Below are positions 33,892 to 41,161 of a stretch of 59,008 bases of DNA, piece after piece. The notes under the pieces were generated by a model. It saw only the letters and a program-made list of their open reading frames with translations. It had not been told where the DNA came from and did no database searches. Source of the stretch: a virus; IMG/VR virus record IMGVR_UViG_3300043777_000092, positions 1-59,008 of that record. One strand, 5' to 3'. The translations under genes were made by a program, and so were the position numbers. Positions within the stretch are counted from its first letter, which is position 1; each line of letters begins with the position of its first letter.

Positions 33892-35118
33892 CTACTGCTT
33901 GGAGCGTCCCACGTCCCTGAACAGCCGTGCCGCACGGCTTGAGCCGTTGGCTACGATCTGATCAATGAGTCTTCCTCGCGGGGCCCCTGCAGCTCCTCGA
34001 CTCGAACTCCCCGGTGGCGTTCTGCCGGCGGCAACCTTCAGCGAGCGCGTCTTTTCCGCTTCGCGCCCGCGACGTGATGCCTCTGCCAGCATTTTGGGAT
34101 CAACCCGCTCATTGCGAGCGAGCTTAAAGGCCATTTTCAGCTTGGCCACCCGGTTCTTGTATGGGTCTTTCGAGAAGACCGCATCCTTCAGTTCCGGGCT
34201 TGCCAATGCTCGGTTGATTGCACCTGTGTCCACCAGCTTGTCGAAGCCCGTGTACAGTTTGTCCGACAAGATTTCCTCGACTGCCGCTTCCTTCTCGGCT
34301 AGGTCTTGGCTCTTGGAGAAAAACGGGTATGCGGTTTCGACGGCTTTCCCGACGTTCGGCAGAATCCCGCTCGCAATTTCCATGCCCTTGAGCGTCATCA
34401 CCGTATCCATAGCCTGCGCCATCTCAAGCAGGTCTTCTGGCCTGCGATTGGCCATGAACGCGGCACCCTTTTCCTTGCCCCAGAAGAAATTCGCCATGGC
34501 TCCCATCATCGGGAGAATCGCGTCTTTCAGGACAATCGGGTTGATGTTCGTCTTGGAGTAGTTGCGGGCAGACTCTAGCTGCGCCGTGATTACTTCCTCT
34601 GGTGTCTTTGGCGCCGGGGCTTCCTTGGCCTCCGGTGCCTCTTCGGTGCCCTCTTCCTCTTCTTCCTCAGGTTCCTCTCTGGATTGCAGCTCGGAAATCT
34701 TCCGGCCGCGCTCCATGAGTTCCCGCAGAAGCGCCCTGTCCCCTGGATCGTTGGGATCCAGTTGCTTATTGAATTGCTTCGAGTAGTGCTCGGCTGCCTT
34801 GGCGTAGGCCGATTCCGCGAAGTCGGTTTCGAGGTCTGAGACGTCAAATTCCTCTTCACCAGATTCTTCCTCGCCCTGCTCTTCCTCGCTGGATTCCTCG
34901 GTGGGCTCGCCCTCTTCGGTCGGCTCCTCCGTGGTGTCCTCTACCCCAGATTCCGGCTCTTCCTCGACTTCGGTCCCACGGTCTGCCACTGAGGTATCCT
35001 CTGTGACCGGGGCCTCTGTCTCGGTGACGCCAAGATCGGCGCCAAGCAACGAGTTGATGGCCTCATCGCCCGATGCGGTTTCTATTGGATTCGCTGCTGG
35101 TGCTGTTGGAAACGGCAT
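33892..35118 (-). CDS. Acidic scaffolding-type protein
   Basis: The 408-residue protein has a long Glu/Ser/Thr-rich acidic N-terminus (about residues 30-95, for example EEEQGEEESGEEEFDVSDLE) and a helical remainder (KQLDPNDPGDRALLRELMER; KLKMAFKLARNERVDPKMLA), ending in a basic, glycine-rich tail. Acidic, helical proteins directly upstream of capsid genes are typically scaffolds that guide procapsid assembly and then leave. A 382-nt structured non-coding stretch precedes it. Confidence 0.7.
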   Translation of the reverse strand: MPFPTAPAANPIETASGDEAINSLLGADLGVTETEAPVTEDTSVADRGTEVEEEPESGVEDTTEEPTEEGEPTEESSEEEQGEEESGEEEFDVSDLETDFAESAYAKAAEHYSKQFNKQLDPNDPGDRALLRELMERGRKISELQSREEPEEEEEEGTEEAPEAKEAPAPKTPEEVITAQLESARNYSKTNINPIVLKDAILPMMGAMANFFWGKEKGAAFMANRRPEDLLEMAQAMDTVMTLKGMEIASGILPNVGKAVETAYPFFSKSQDLAEKEAAVEEILSDKLYTGFDKLVDTGAINRALASPELKDAVFSKDPYKNRVAKLKMAFKLARNERVDPKMLAEASRRGREAEKTRSLKVAAGRTPPGSSSRGAAGAPRGRLIDQIVANGSSRAARLFRDVGRSKQ

Positions 35119-35500
35119 ACTTCCCTCGCCCGCTCATCGCGGGAACTGCTCGTGGCCTGTCGCGCTCGTCGCGCGTTGGCCGAAACTTTGGCGGGAGGTC
35201 CCGCAGTTACCCGGCTAGGCGACTTAACCGACCCTTTCGGGCTGCGACTTACCCTGCCCTCATGCCTGGACGCCGGGGATTCCGGTAATTCAGGTCGGTT
35301 GCCATCGCGTCCCCGATACTAACATCGGAAGTAAGCGGCCGTGGCACGCTTCTTTGGACGGGTTACGCTTCCGAATCTCCACTCTGGCAATCCGACCCGG
35401 GTGCACCTACGAAACCGGAACGGCAGGACTCGCTCTTCTCAACCTCCCGGGGGTTTCCCCCGCGCTCGTTGGCCAGTCCAAATTCGGACTGGCCGAAACT
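35119..35500 (-). ncRNA. 382-nt non-coding stretch with many hairpins, possible structured RNA
   Basis: No frame here has a start codon and coding character. The minus-strand transcript can form several GC-rich hairpins: two with GAAA tetraloops (GGGGGAAACCCCC near 35453-35465, GCCCGAAAGGGT near 35231-35242), CCGAT-N-ATCGG near 35313-35328, and three just before the scaffold gene (GCGGGACCTCCCGC, CGCGCGACGAGCGCG, CCCGCGATGAGCGGG). A segment at its right end, CGCGCTCGT...TTGGCC...GAAACT on the plus strand, is repeated near 35161-35189. It may be a regulatory leader, a free RNA or a packaging signal. I could match no known class; tmRNA was ruled out. Confidence 0.45.
35471..35494. repeat. Dispersed palindrome, copy 6 (one mismatch, extended arms)
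   Basis: The core at 35474-35489 is AGTCCAAATTCGGACT, one base off the 16-bp consensus, extended by GGCC on both sides so that the arms GGCCAGTCC and GGACTGGCC pair perfectly. It lies just past the stop of the 63-residue gene at the start of the non-coding stretch. Confidence 0.85.
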
Positions 35501-35692
35501 CTAGGTGTTGATCGTGACCGGCTGCGGGTCAATCGACTGGACTTCGGTGATGTTCGTGGCCGTAACTCCCGCCACGTCGGCTATCGCCGCGGTCACCGCC
35601 GCGTTCGGTGTCGCCGCGCGAACCACAGCGTACTGCTGCTGCCCGTTCGCGTAGTAGCACACCTTGTACCAGTTCCCCATGTCTGTTCCCAT
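35501..35692 (-). CDS. Small paralogue B upstream of the scaffold gene
   Basis: The 63-residue product begins MGTDMGNWYKVCYYANGQQQ and contains AATPNAAVTAAIADVAGVTA, a short strand-helix fold. The ATG at 35692 follows AGGAGGCTTC. Its GNWYK start and Ala-rich helix align with GNFYK and the helix of the neighbour at 35701-35940, so the two look like tandem paralogues. They may be head decoration or minor structural proteins. Confidence 0.65.
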   Translation of the reverse strand: MGTDMGNWYKVCYYANGQQQYAVVRAATPNAAVTAAIADVAGVTATNITEVQSIDPQPVTINT

Positions 35693-35700
35693 GAAGCCTC

Positions 35701-35940
35701 CTACTGATAGCAGGTACTCGCGTACAGGTCTTGCTGCTGCACGTTCTGGATCGAAAGAAACTGGCTGCCGGTGAGCCCGATGTCCGCGGCCAGGGCTATA
35801 ACCGCTGCGGCTGCGGTGGCCGCATTGACCAGCGCGAAAGCGATCGCGCTCACAAGGGTGGGAGGGTTCGTCGTTCCCTGTGCGTTCGGCGTCACGATCT
35901 GGTACGTGATCTTGTAAAAGTTGCCGGCGATTGTGGCCAT
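35701..35940 (-). CDS. Small paralogue A upstream of the scaffold gene
   Basis: The 79-residue product begins MATIAGNFYKITYQIVTPNA and has an Ala-rich helix (FALVNAATAAAAVIALAADI) and a GSQFLSIQNVQQQ end. AGGAGGGGGC precedes the ATG. It is similar in layout to the next gene. It lies 16 bases after the 3' end of the tRNA gene. Confidence 0.65.
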   Translation of the reverse strand: MATIAGNFYKITYQIVTPNAQGTTNPPTLVSAIAFALVNAATAAAAVIALAADIGLTGSQFLSIQNVQQQDLYASTCYQ

Positions 35941-35956
35941 GCCCCCTCCTAAACTT

Positions 35957-36034
35957 TGGTTGCGGGGGTCCGATTTGAACGGACGACCTCGAGCTCATGA
36001 AGCTCGCGAGCTAACCGGGCTGCTCCACCCCGCG
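35957..36034 (-). tRNA. tRNA with CAU anticodon, initiator (fMet) type
   Basis: The 78-nt gene folds perfectly: acceptor CGCGGGG/CCCCGCA, D stem GAGC/GCTC, anticodon stem CGAGC/GCTCG with loop TTCATGA, T arm GTCCG-TTCAAAT-CGGAC, and an encoded ACCA end. The C1-A72 mismatch and the A11-U24 pair are the hallmarks of bacterial initiator tRNA. It lacks the usual three consecutive G-C pairs at the base of the anticodon stem (here A-U, G-C, C-G at 29-31/39-41). It sits between the deoxyhypusine synthase-like gene and small structural genes in the late operon. Confidence 0.92.
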
Positions 36035-36057
36035 GCGGGATAGTAGAACAAGCTCTC

Positions 36058-37143
36058 TCATTTGCCAAGCACATACGCGAAAATCAGCGGCGCGACGATA
36101 GCCGCGTCCGACTCGATGACGAAGCGCGGCGTTTCGGGCTGGAGTTTCGCCCAAGTAATTTTCTCGTTCGGGACCGCACCGGAGTAGGAGCCATAGCTTG
36201 TGGTGCTGTCCGAGATCTGAACGAAGTAGGACCAATAGGGGACCTTATCGTCCATTCCCATGTCGATCTTAAGCAAGGGAACAGCGCAAATGGGAAAATC
36301 CCCGGCAATTCCCCCACCAATTTGAAAGAACCCAACACCTGCACCTTTGGCCTCTTTCTTGTACCATTTGCAGAGTTCCAGCATGTAGGCGATGCCGCCC
36401 TTGACGCACTCCGGCCCGTGGATTTTCTCTTTCAAGATCATGGACGCGAACATGTTCCCGAGCGTGGAATCCTCCCACCCAGGGACAAAAATCGGCAGCT
36501 CTTTCTCTGCGGCGGCGAGCATCCAAGAATGTTTAGGATCAATCTCGTAATGATCTTCAAGGCTCCCGCTACGCAGAGCACGATACAGATACTCATGAGG
36601 GAAATAAGAAAGTCCGCCAGCATCGGCTTCCTCCCAATACTCTGCCACCACGTCTTCAATCAGCTTCATCGCCGCTTTTTCAGGGATTGCTGTGTCTGTG
36701 ACCCGAGGCAACTCGTTCTCGAGTAGCAGCTCCTCATCGTCTGGCGTAAGGTCGCGATAGCCCGGAATGCGTAGATACTTGGAATGGGCCACCAAGTTGA
36801 AAACGTCTTCTTCGAGGTTCGCGCCCGTGCAGCAGATTGCATGGACCTTCCCTTTGCGGATCATCTCCGCAAGCGTGATTCCCAGTTCGCCCGTGCTCAT
36901 CGCGCCGGCCATAGCCAGGAACATCTTGCCGCCCTTGTCGATCAGGGCGCAGTAGGCTTCGGCGGCTTCGTGGAGCGTGGCGGCGTTGAAATGCTTGAAC
37001 GTGTCGGTGATGAACTGACCCACGGGACCGAGGCCCTTGTGCGTCTCAAGGTCCAACGGGAGGGTGTCGCCGTGGCCGGGGAGAAGCGTTTCCCGGGTCA
37101 GTCCCTCTGGCGCGTTCTTGCCGAATTGGGTCTTGGTGGGCAT
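36058..37143 (-). CDS. Deoxyhypusine synthase-like enzyme
   Basis: The 361-residue protein matches deoxyhypusine synthase along its length (human enzyme 369 residues). It has FLAMAGAMSTGELGITLAEM and CCTGANLEEDVFNL (about 75-115), FVPGWEDSTLGNMF near 220, the NAD-site-like GVGFFQIGGGIAGDFPICAV near 275, and GSYSGAVPNEKITWAKL, where Lys333 corresponds to the catalytic lysine in the WGK motif. The eukaryotic enzyme moves the aminobutyl group of spermidine to eIF5A; bacterial homologues act in polyamine chemistry such as homospermidine formation. It starts directly after the previous stop (TAGATG). A phage copy is unexpected. Confidence 0.85.
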   Translation of the reverse strand: MPTKTQFGKNAPEGLTRETLLPGHGDTLPLDLETHKGLGPVGQFITDTFKHFNAATLHEAAEAYCALIDKGGKMFLAMAGAMSTGELGITLAEMIRKGKVHAICCTGANLEEDVFNLVAHSKYLRIPGYRDLTPDDEELLLENELPRVTDTAIPEKAAMKLIEDVVAEYWEEADAGGLSYFPHEYLYRALRSGSLEDHYEIDPKHSWMLAAAEKELPIFVPGWEDSTLGNMFASMILKEKIHGPECVKGGIAYMLELCKWYKKEAKGAGVGFFQIGGGIAGDFPICAVPLLKIDMGMDDKVPYWSYFVQISDSTTSYGSYSGAVPNEKITWAKLQPETPRFVIESDAAIVAPLIFAYVLGK

Positions 37144-37623
37144 CTATCTTCCGAACCGCCCCTCGATGTGAGAACGGAAATCTTCGGGCAATGCGGAGTC
37201 CAAATTTGGACTTGGCTCCTGCACATCTAGTGTTAAATCAGCAGCTTGCAAGTCGTCGCCGTACCCGTAGTGCCGCGTCTCGACGTTCTGCGCGAGTTGC
37301 CGCGAGAGTTCCGCCTTGACCGCCACGCGCCCGCCGTCGTTGATCTTGCGAATCATGCGCGCGCGGCGCCCGTGCTCCTCAAGCGTGAAGTCGTCGCGCT
37401 GGCGAAGCTGCCATTCTAAGTTGGCGATGTCCGCGTTGTGAATGCCCAGTTTGGCCGCCGCCCGAATCACGTCCATCATGGCCCGCGTCTTCGTGTCGCT
37501 GTCGCAGATGTTCGACACCTGCATCCACATCTCCTGCTCCACTTCCATGAGCAACTGCTCGTTCCCGTGGCCGTAGAACGCTTTGCGCGTTTCGATGGTG
37601 TAGCGGTCCAGCAACTCGCTCAT
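37144..37623 (-). CDS. Unknown helical protein in the cargo island
   Basis: The 159-residue product begins MSELLDRYTIETRKAFYGHG at the ATG at 37623, two bases after the upstream stop. It is helical and charged (QLLMEVEQEMWMQVSNICDS; RDDFTLEEHGRRARMIRKIN). No motif is recognised. The 16-bp palindrome lies inside its 3' end, read as Ser-Pro-Asn-Leu-Asp-Ser. Confidence 0.6.
   Translation of the reverse strand: MSELLDRYTIETRKAFYGHGNEQLLMEVEQEMWMQVSNICDSDTKTRAMMDVIRAAAKLGIHNADIANLEWQLRQRDDFTLEEHGRRARMIRKINDGGRVAVKAELSRQLAQNVETRHYGYGDDLQAADLTLDVQEPSPNLDSALPEDFRSHIEGRFGR
37197..37212. repeat. Dispersed 16-bp palindrome, copy 5 (in a coding region)
   Basis: A perfect AGTCCAAATTTGGACT lies near the 3' end of the helical gene, read as SPNLDS, the third of the three possible frames used among the coding copies. 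Confidence 0.95.
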
Positions 37624-37625
37624 GG

Positions 37626-38246
37626 TTAAGCGCATTCGAGGCATTGGTTTCTCCCCCACGCTAGAGCGATCCGGTACTGACCGATTTCAAAAATCTCCGG
37701 CGCTTGGATTTCGTGCCCGCCTATTCTAAACCATCTGCAAAAATCTTCCACATCGAGTGACCACTGGTGATCTCCCCCCGAAATATCTCCGCCCAAGTCT
37801 CCATCAATCGGATGCGAGATTAGCACTGTCTTCGCGTGCGGGAGCCACTTTTTCACGAGGCTTACCGGATCGTGCATGTGCTCAAGAATCTCGCACAGGA
37901 TCAGCAGGTCAACCTGCGTGGGTTCAACGTCCTCAATCTCCGCTTGGCAGTAGAGCGCAAGGTATTTCCCCCACCGCTCGTTGGCCTTCTGAATGGCGAG
38001 AGGATGGCAATCGAATCCGCCTACACTGCAGGCCCAAGCAAGCTGCCCGGAAATGTCGCCGGTGCCGCAGCCAAGTTCCAGCACCGTGCGTTCACTGCGA
38101 CCGAGCGACGCCAGCGCGTCCTGGGCGCACTTCACGCTGCGCTTGATGCGGTCGGCCATGAGGGGATGCTCGGTGTAGATGCGCACAGGGTCAAGAGCGT
38201 GGTGGGCAACGCCTTCCTTTGCGTTCCTGTGCTTGAGGGCGATCAA
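37626..38246 (-). CDS. Class I SAM-dependent methyltransferase
   Basis: The 206-residue protein has motif I VLELGCGTGDISGQLAW (about residues 52-68), an acidic turn at FDCHPLAIQKANERWG and the motif IV-like QVDLLILCEILEHMHDP (about 110-127). These are typical of small-molecule or protein methyltransferases of the Methyltransf_11/23 kind. The TTG at 38246 overlaps the HNH stop as TTGA; an ATG at 38336 would overlap the HNH gene by 94 bases. The substrate is unknown. Confidence 0.75.
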   Translation of the reverse strand: MIALKHRNAKEGVAHHALDPVRIYTEHPLMADRIKRSVKCAQDALASLGRSERTVLELGCGTGDISGQLAWACSVGGFDCHPLAIQKANERWGKYLALYCQAEIEDVEPTQVDLLILCEILEHMHDPVSLVKKWLPHAKTVLISHPIDGDLGGDISGGDHQWSLDVEDFCRWFRIGGHEIQAPEIFEIGQYRIALAWGRNQCLECA

Positions 38247-38788
38247 CCGGCACGCTCGCAGAGAAACGGGATACCGTTCAGCTTTCTGGTTTTGTGGGGG
38301 CAGATGCCGCCGTTCATTCGTTTGCCCCAGTTGCACTGCATGCAGAGAACCTGGAAACCAGGTGGGTATCCATGACGTTTAAGCCAGAAGTAAATCTTCG
38401 ACGCTCCGATTTCCTTCCGATGTTTGTTCCCACCATTTTCGATGTGATCCAATGTCAGGAAAAGTCTTTCTATTTCTCCGCAGCACGCGCAGACATAGCC
38501 ACCGTAGGCCAGAAAGGCTTCGTCTTTCACCTTCCGATAGCGGACCATCGTAAGGGCATTGTAATGCGCTCTGTTTTCGTGCTTCCACTTGGCAACTCGC
38601 TCACGGTTCTTCTGATGCCATCGCCTCGTTCGATCAGATTGTTCGTGCCTGTGAGTCCGAACCCAATTCGTAGAAGCTGCGCGAGCGCATGGCTTGCAGT
38701 AGTGCGACAGCCCGTCTTTCATAGACACATTGGAGTGAAATTCTGAGAGCGGGAACTCCTGCTTACATTTGGTGCATTTCTTTGTCAC
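38243..38788 (-). CDS. HNH-type endonuclease
   Basis: The 181-residue protein begins KKCTKCKQEFPLSEFHSN with a second cysteine pair (HYCKPCARA), a zinc-finger start frequent in phage HNH proteins. A basic helix follows and then VCACCGEIERLFLTLDHIENG and FQVLCMQCNWGKRMNGG, the HNH core. It overlaps the radical SAM stop by four bases and the methyltransferase start by four, so it has been inserted into a coupled operon without visible damage. Confidence 0.85.
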   Translation of the reverse strand: MTKKCTKCKQEFPLSEFHSNVSMKDGLSHYCKPCARAASTNWVRTHRHEQSDRTRRWHQKNRERVAKWKHENRAHYNALTMVRYRKVKDEAFLAYGGYVCACCGEIERLFLTLDHIENGGNKHRKEIGASKIYFWLKRHGYPPGFQVLCMQCNWGKRMNGGICPHKTRKLNGIPFLCERAG

Positions 38789-39612
38789 ATCAACTCCGGG
38801 AGTGCCTCGTTATTTATGATGAACCGCTCCACGCCCCTGTTGAAGGAACATTGTAAGCATCTTTGGCACAGTTTGGGGACTATTTTTTCGGCAATCTCCC
38901 GGTGTTTTGCACTCAGCCAAATCGACTTAAACGACTGTTGGTTACAATTTCCAAAAACCAAATCCCTCCTATCGCAGCAAGCGCAGACACTTCCATCGGC
39001 CGAAATTACCGCGTTCGTGAAGGCCGAGTAGCAGGCGTCAAATTCCCGCTGGTCGAACACGTCCCGGTACCGCTTGCCCGTCAGGTGGACCACCACATTG
39101 TACGGAGGCGAAATCTCCTTAATCTCCTGCTGAATTTCGAGCCAGTGTCGCGTAAGACGTACCGGGGTTTCCTCCGAGAGCGGCCGGAATTGAATGTAAT
39201 CCACGCCAGCGGTAGCAGCAAAATCAAGCACGCGGCGAATACTTTCCCCCGAAGAGTTCGCATCAGCGCAAATGTAGGCAAGGCCCACCTCCGGCGATCC
39301 GTTCGTGCGGCTGTGGCACAATCCCTTGATGTCTGCCAACACAGTTCCAAATTCTCCTTCCCGCGTTCCGTGCATTTCCATGTGTTCTTTTTCATTCGAG
39401 GCATCAAGGCTAACCCTGATGTGGTCCGCGAGAAGAAGAGAAGAGAGCCACCTACGGATAAAGCCGCCATGCGTGACAAGCCACGTCCTAAAACCCATAT
39501 TTGCCGCTGCCCGCAGGATCAAACCAAACTGCGGATGCAGCGTAGGCTCGCCTCCGCCACTTAGGTTAATGGTCTTCGTGTCCATTTCCTTCAGGTCATG
39601 GAGCACTTCCAA
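38785..39612 (-). CDS. Radical SAM/SPASM protein, C-terminal body
   Basis: The 275-residue frame, from a TTG at 39612, holds most of a radical SAM enzyme: TINLSGGGEPTLHPQF (the GGE motif that contacts SAM), IRVSLDASNEKEHMEMHG, and a SPASM-like C-terminal cysteine set (VCACCDRRDLVFGNCNQ; KLCQRCLQCSFNRG). The upstream coding character continues to 39687, and the CxxxC motif lies in the same frame beyond a TAA at 39690-39688. As read, translation from the proper start would stop inside the cluster motif. The stop overlaps the HNH start by four bases. Confidence 0.7.
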   Translation of the reverse strand: MEVLHDLKEMDTKTINLSGGGEPTLHPQFGLILRAAANMGFRTWLVTHGGFIRRWLSSLLLADHIRVSLDASNEKEHMEMHGTREGEFGTVLADIKGLCHSRTNGSPEVGLAYICADANSSGESIRRVLDFAATAGVDYIQFRPLSEETPVRLTRHWLEIQQEIKEISPPYNVVVHLTGKRYRDVFDQREFDACYSAFTNAVISADGSVCACCDRRDLVFGNCNQQSFKSIWLSAKHREIAEKIVPKLCQRCLQCSFNRGVERFIINNEALPELM

Positions 39613-39687
39613 GGCGACGTTGTATGGAAGTGTGTGCGATTTTTCAGCAATAGTCGCGCGACGAAAATCAAGCGGTTCGCACCAAAG

Positions 39688-39828
39688 TTAAGGGCATGCG
39701 TGCGAGCAAAGATTTGTCAGGTCAATGCTGGCCCTTATGGGACCGACCTGTTCACCGGCCAATGCCGAATCTATCCGATCAAAAAAGCGCAGGACGCGTA
39801 AATCCGAAAATCTTTCGCTCGTACTCAT
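39688..39828 (-). pseudogene. N-terminal fragment of the radical SAM gene, ended by TAA in the cysteine motif
   Basis: The ATG at 39828 overlaps the glycosyltransferase stop (ATGA) and starts MSTSERFSDLRVLRFFDRID, then reaches IDLTNLCSHACP followed by TAA and then LWCEPLDFRR in the same frame. Removing the six bases TAACTT would give CSHACPWCEP, the normal CxxxCxxC iron-sulfur motif. A six-base insertion has therefore probably inactivated the gene, unless the stop is read through. The total span, 38785-39828, is 348 codons. Confidence 0.65.
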
Positions 39829-40904
39829 GCCTGGGCGCACCCCCTTTCCGGCTGCTTCGCCACGGTATTCACGCGAACCGCGAGCAAGAGTTCCGCGAGT
39901 CTTCGCATAAGACTATGGTTTTTGTGGACCTCTTCACAGCCTGCTTGAGCTATTCGTGCTCGCTCCTGATCTCGGTCATCACTTACCCACTCACGAAGCA
40001 ACTGCGCGACATAGGGAATGTTCGTCGGGCTGTAGTAGACGAGATGGACGCCCGATTTCAAAGGTTCCATGTTGCGCTCGGCGCCGCGGTTCTCGGGGAG
40101 CATTGGGGTTAAGAGAAAAGTCCCGCACGCCATCGTTTCGTAAATCTTGCTCACAAGAAGCTGCGAGAGCGCCGGAAGGTTAAAGAAGACCTTGATCTGC
40201 CGGGTGTTCGACACCAGCAGCCGAATCGAGTCCTCCAAGTGGTAGCCGTGCAGGTCCGACACCGAGCACATCCCGCAGCGGATCGGCGGGTGATTGTGAT
40301 TGCTCAAGGACCGCAGGAAGAGCTGGCGCTTTGGGTACATGAGGCCGAGGAAGGCGATGTCGAAGCATTTCGCCTGCTGCACTTCAAATCGCGCGTCCTC
40401 TGCGGAGTTTCCACGCATCGTAACAAGACCATGGGGCTTGAACATCTCCGTATCCACTCCAAACGGCATCCAGTGCGAGCGCCCTTTCACGAACGGTTCC
40501 TGATCGTGAAACTCCGCGTCCTGAATCGCCGGGAAGAACCACTCGTCGCCCACCCACTTCAAGACGTCTAGGTCGATGGTGTAGTCCTCGCGGTTGCACG
40601 ATTCGTGCAGCCAGCACGCTTTCGGAACCGGGACGTGCTTCCAGTCGTACTTGCCGTATACGAGGTCGATCCACGGGGAAATGTGCTCGGGGCCGCTCAC
40701 GATGATGGCGTCACAGGTCTTGAGCGCGTCTACCTTCGGAGCGCCCGCTTTCACCATCTCGATCATGGGCTTCGAGGCTTCGCGGGCGGTGGGAAGCGGG
40801 CCTTCGAGGACAAAGTGCCCCATCCTGCGCAGGGTCTTGATGATCCCCATTCCCATATTCCATCCGCTTGTGGGATCGTTGGAGTGAAACACCGCTATCT
40901 TCAT
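39825..40904 (-). CDS. CgeB-like glycosyltransferase (GT-B type)
   Basis: The 359-residue protein begins MKIAVFHSNDPTSGWNMGMG and has a middle MPFGVDTEMFKPHG segment and a C-terminal KIYETMACGTFLLTPMLPEN, which is the donor-site motif (E-x7-E-like with YExMACG) of the glycosyltransferase-1/CgeB group. CgeB of Bacillus modifies spore surface; here the acceptor is unknown. It starts and ends in ATGA overlaps with its neighbours, so it is part of the coupled cargo operon after the portal gene. Confidence 0.75.
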   Translation of the reverse strand: MKIAVFHSNDPTSGWNMGMGIIKTLRRMGHFVLEGPLPTAREASKPMIEMVKAGAPKVDALKTCDAIIVSGPEHISPWIDLVYGKYDWKHVPVPKACWLHESCNREDYTIDLDVLKWVGDEWFFPAIQDAEFHDQEPFVKGRSHWMPFGVDTEMFKPHGLVTMRGNSAEDARFEVQQAKCFDIAFLGLMYPKRQLFLRSLSNHNHPPIRCGMCSVSDLHGYHLEDSIRLLVSNTRQIKVFFNLPALSQLLVSKIYETMACGTFLLTPMLPENRGAERNMEPLKSGVHLVYYSPTNIPYVAQLLREWVSDDRDQERARIAQAGCEEVHKNHSLMRRLAELLLAVRVNTVAKQPERGCAQA

Positions 40905-41161
40905 CTGCTTTGCGGACTCATCCTTTCGACTCGCGTTTTTAGCACCTGCTCGAACTCAGCCCACACGCGGGACTCGGCCGCGAGCTTCACAATCTCGCCC
41001 GCGCGCCCGTGCCCCAGCGCCTCCGCGCGCATCGCTTCGTTCTTGGCGGTTTCCTCGGCCTTGGCGATCTTCCGCAGGCCGGACATAGCGATGAAGTTTT
41101 CGAGGAGGTCTTTCACGGCAACGTACTCTTCGCCGCTCAAGCGTTCACTTGGCAGAGCCAT
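40901..41161 (-). CDS. Small helical protein after the portal gene
   Basis: The 86-residue product is helical and charged (ALPSERLSGEEYVAVKDLLE; LRKIAKAEETAKNEAMRAEA). It overlaps the portal stop by 17 bases and the glycosyltransferase start by four. No family is recognised. It may be a minor head protein, or a spacer gene coupling the cargo genes to portal translation. Confidence 0.6.
   Translation of the reverse strand: MALPSERLSGEEYVAVKDLLENFIAMSGLRKIAKAEETAKNEAMRAEALGHGRAGEIVKLAAESRVWAEFEQVLKTRVERMSPQSR

Noticed and set aside
32929-33942. Plus-strand frame of 337 codons opposite the capsid gene
   Set aside because: It is antisense to the strongly supported major capsid gene and shows only shadow composition.
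35471-35494. Palindrome as a mobile mini-element with GGCC target duplication
   Set aside because: Only this copy has matching flanks, and those extend the palindrome itself; the five other copies have unrelated flanks.
35119-35500. tmRNA gene in the non-coding stretch
   Set aside because: The length is right but no tRNA-like ends, T arm or tag reading frame could be found on either strand.
39688-39690. In-frame TAA as evidence for a recoded genetic code
   Set aside because: Many other genes end at TAA, TAG and TGA with good coupling to the next start, so general recoding is ruled out.
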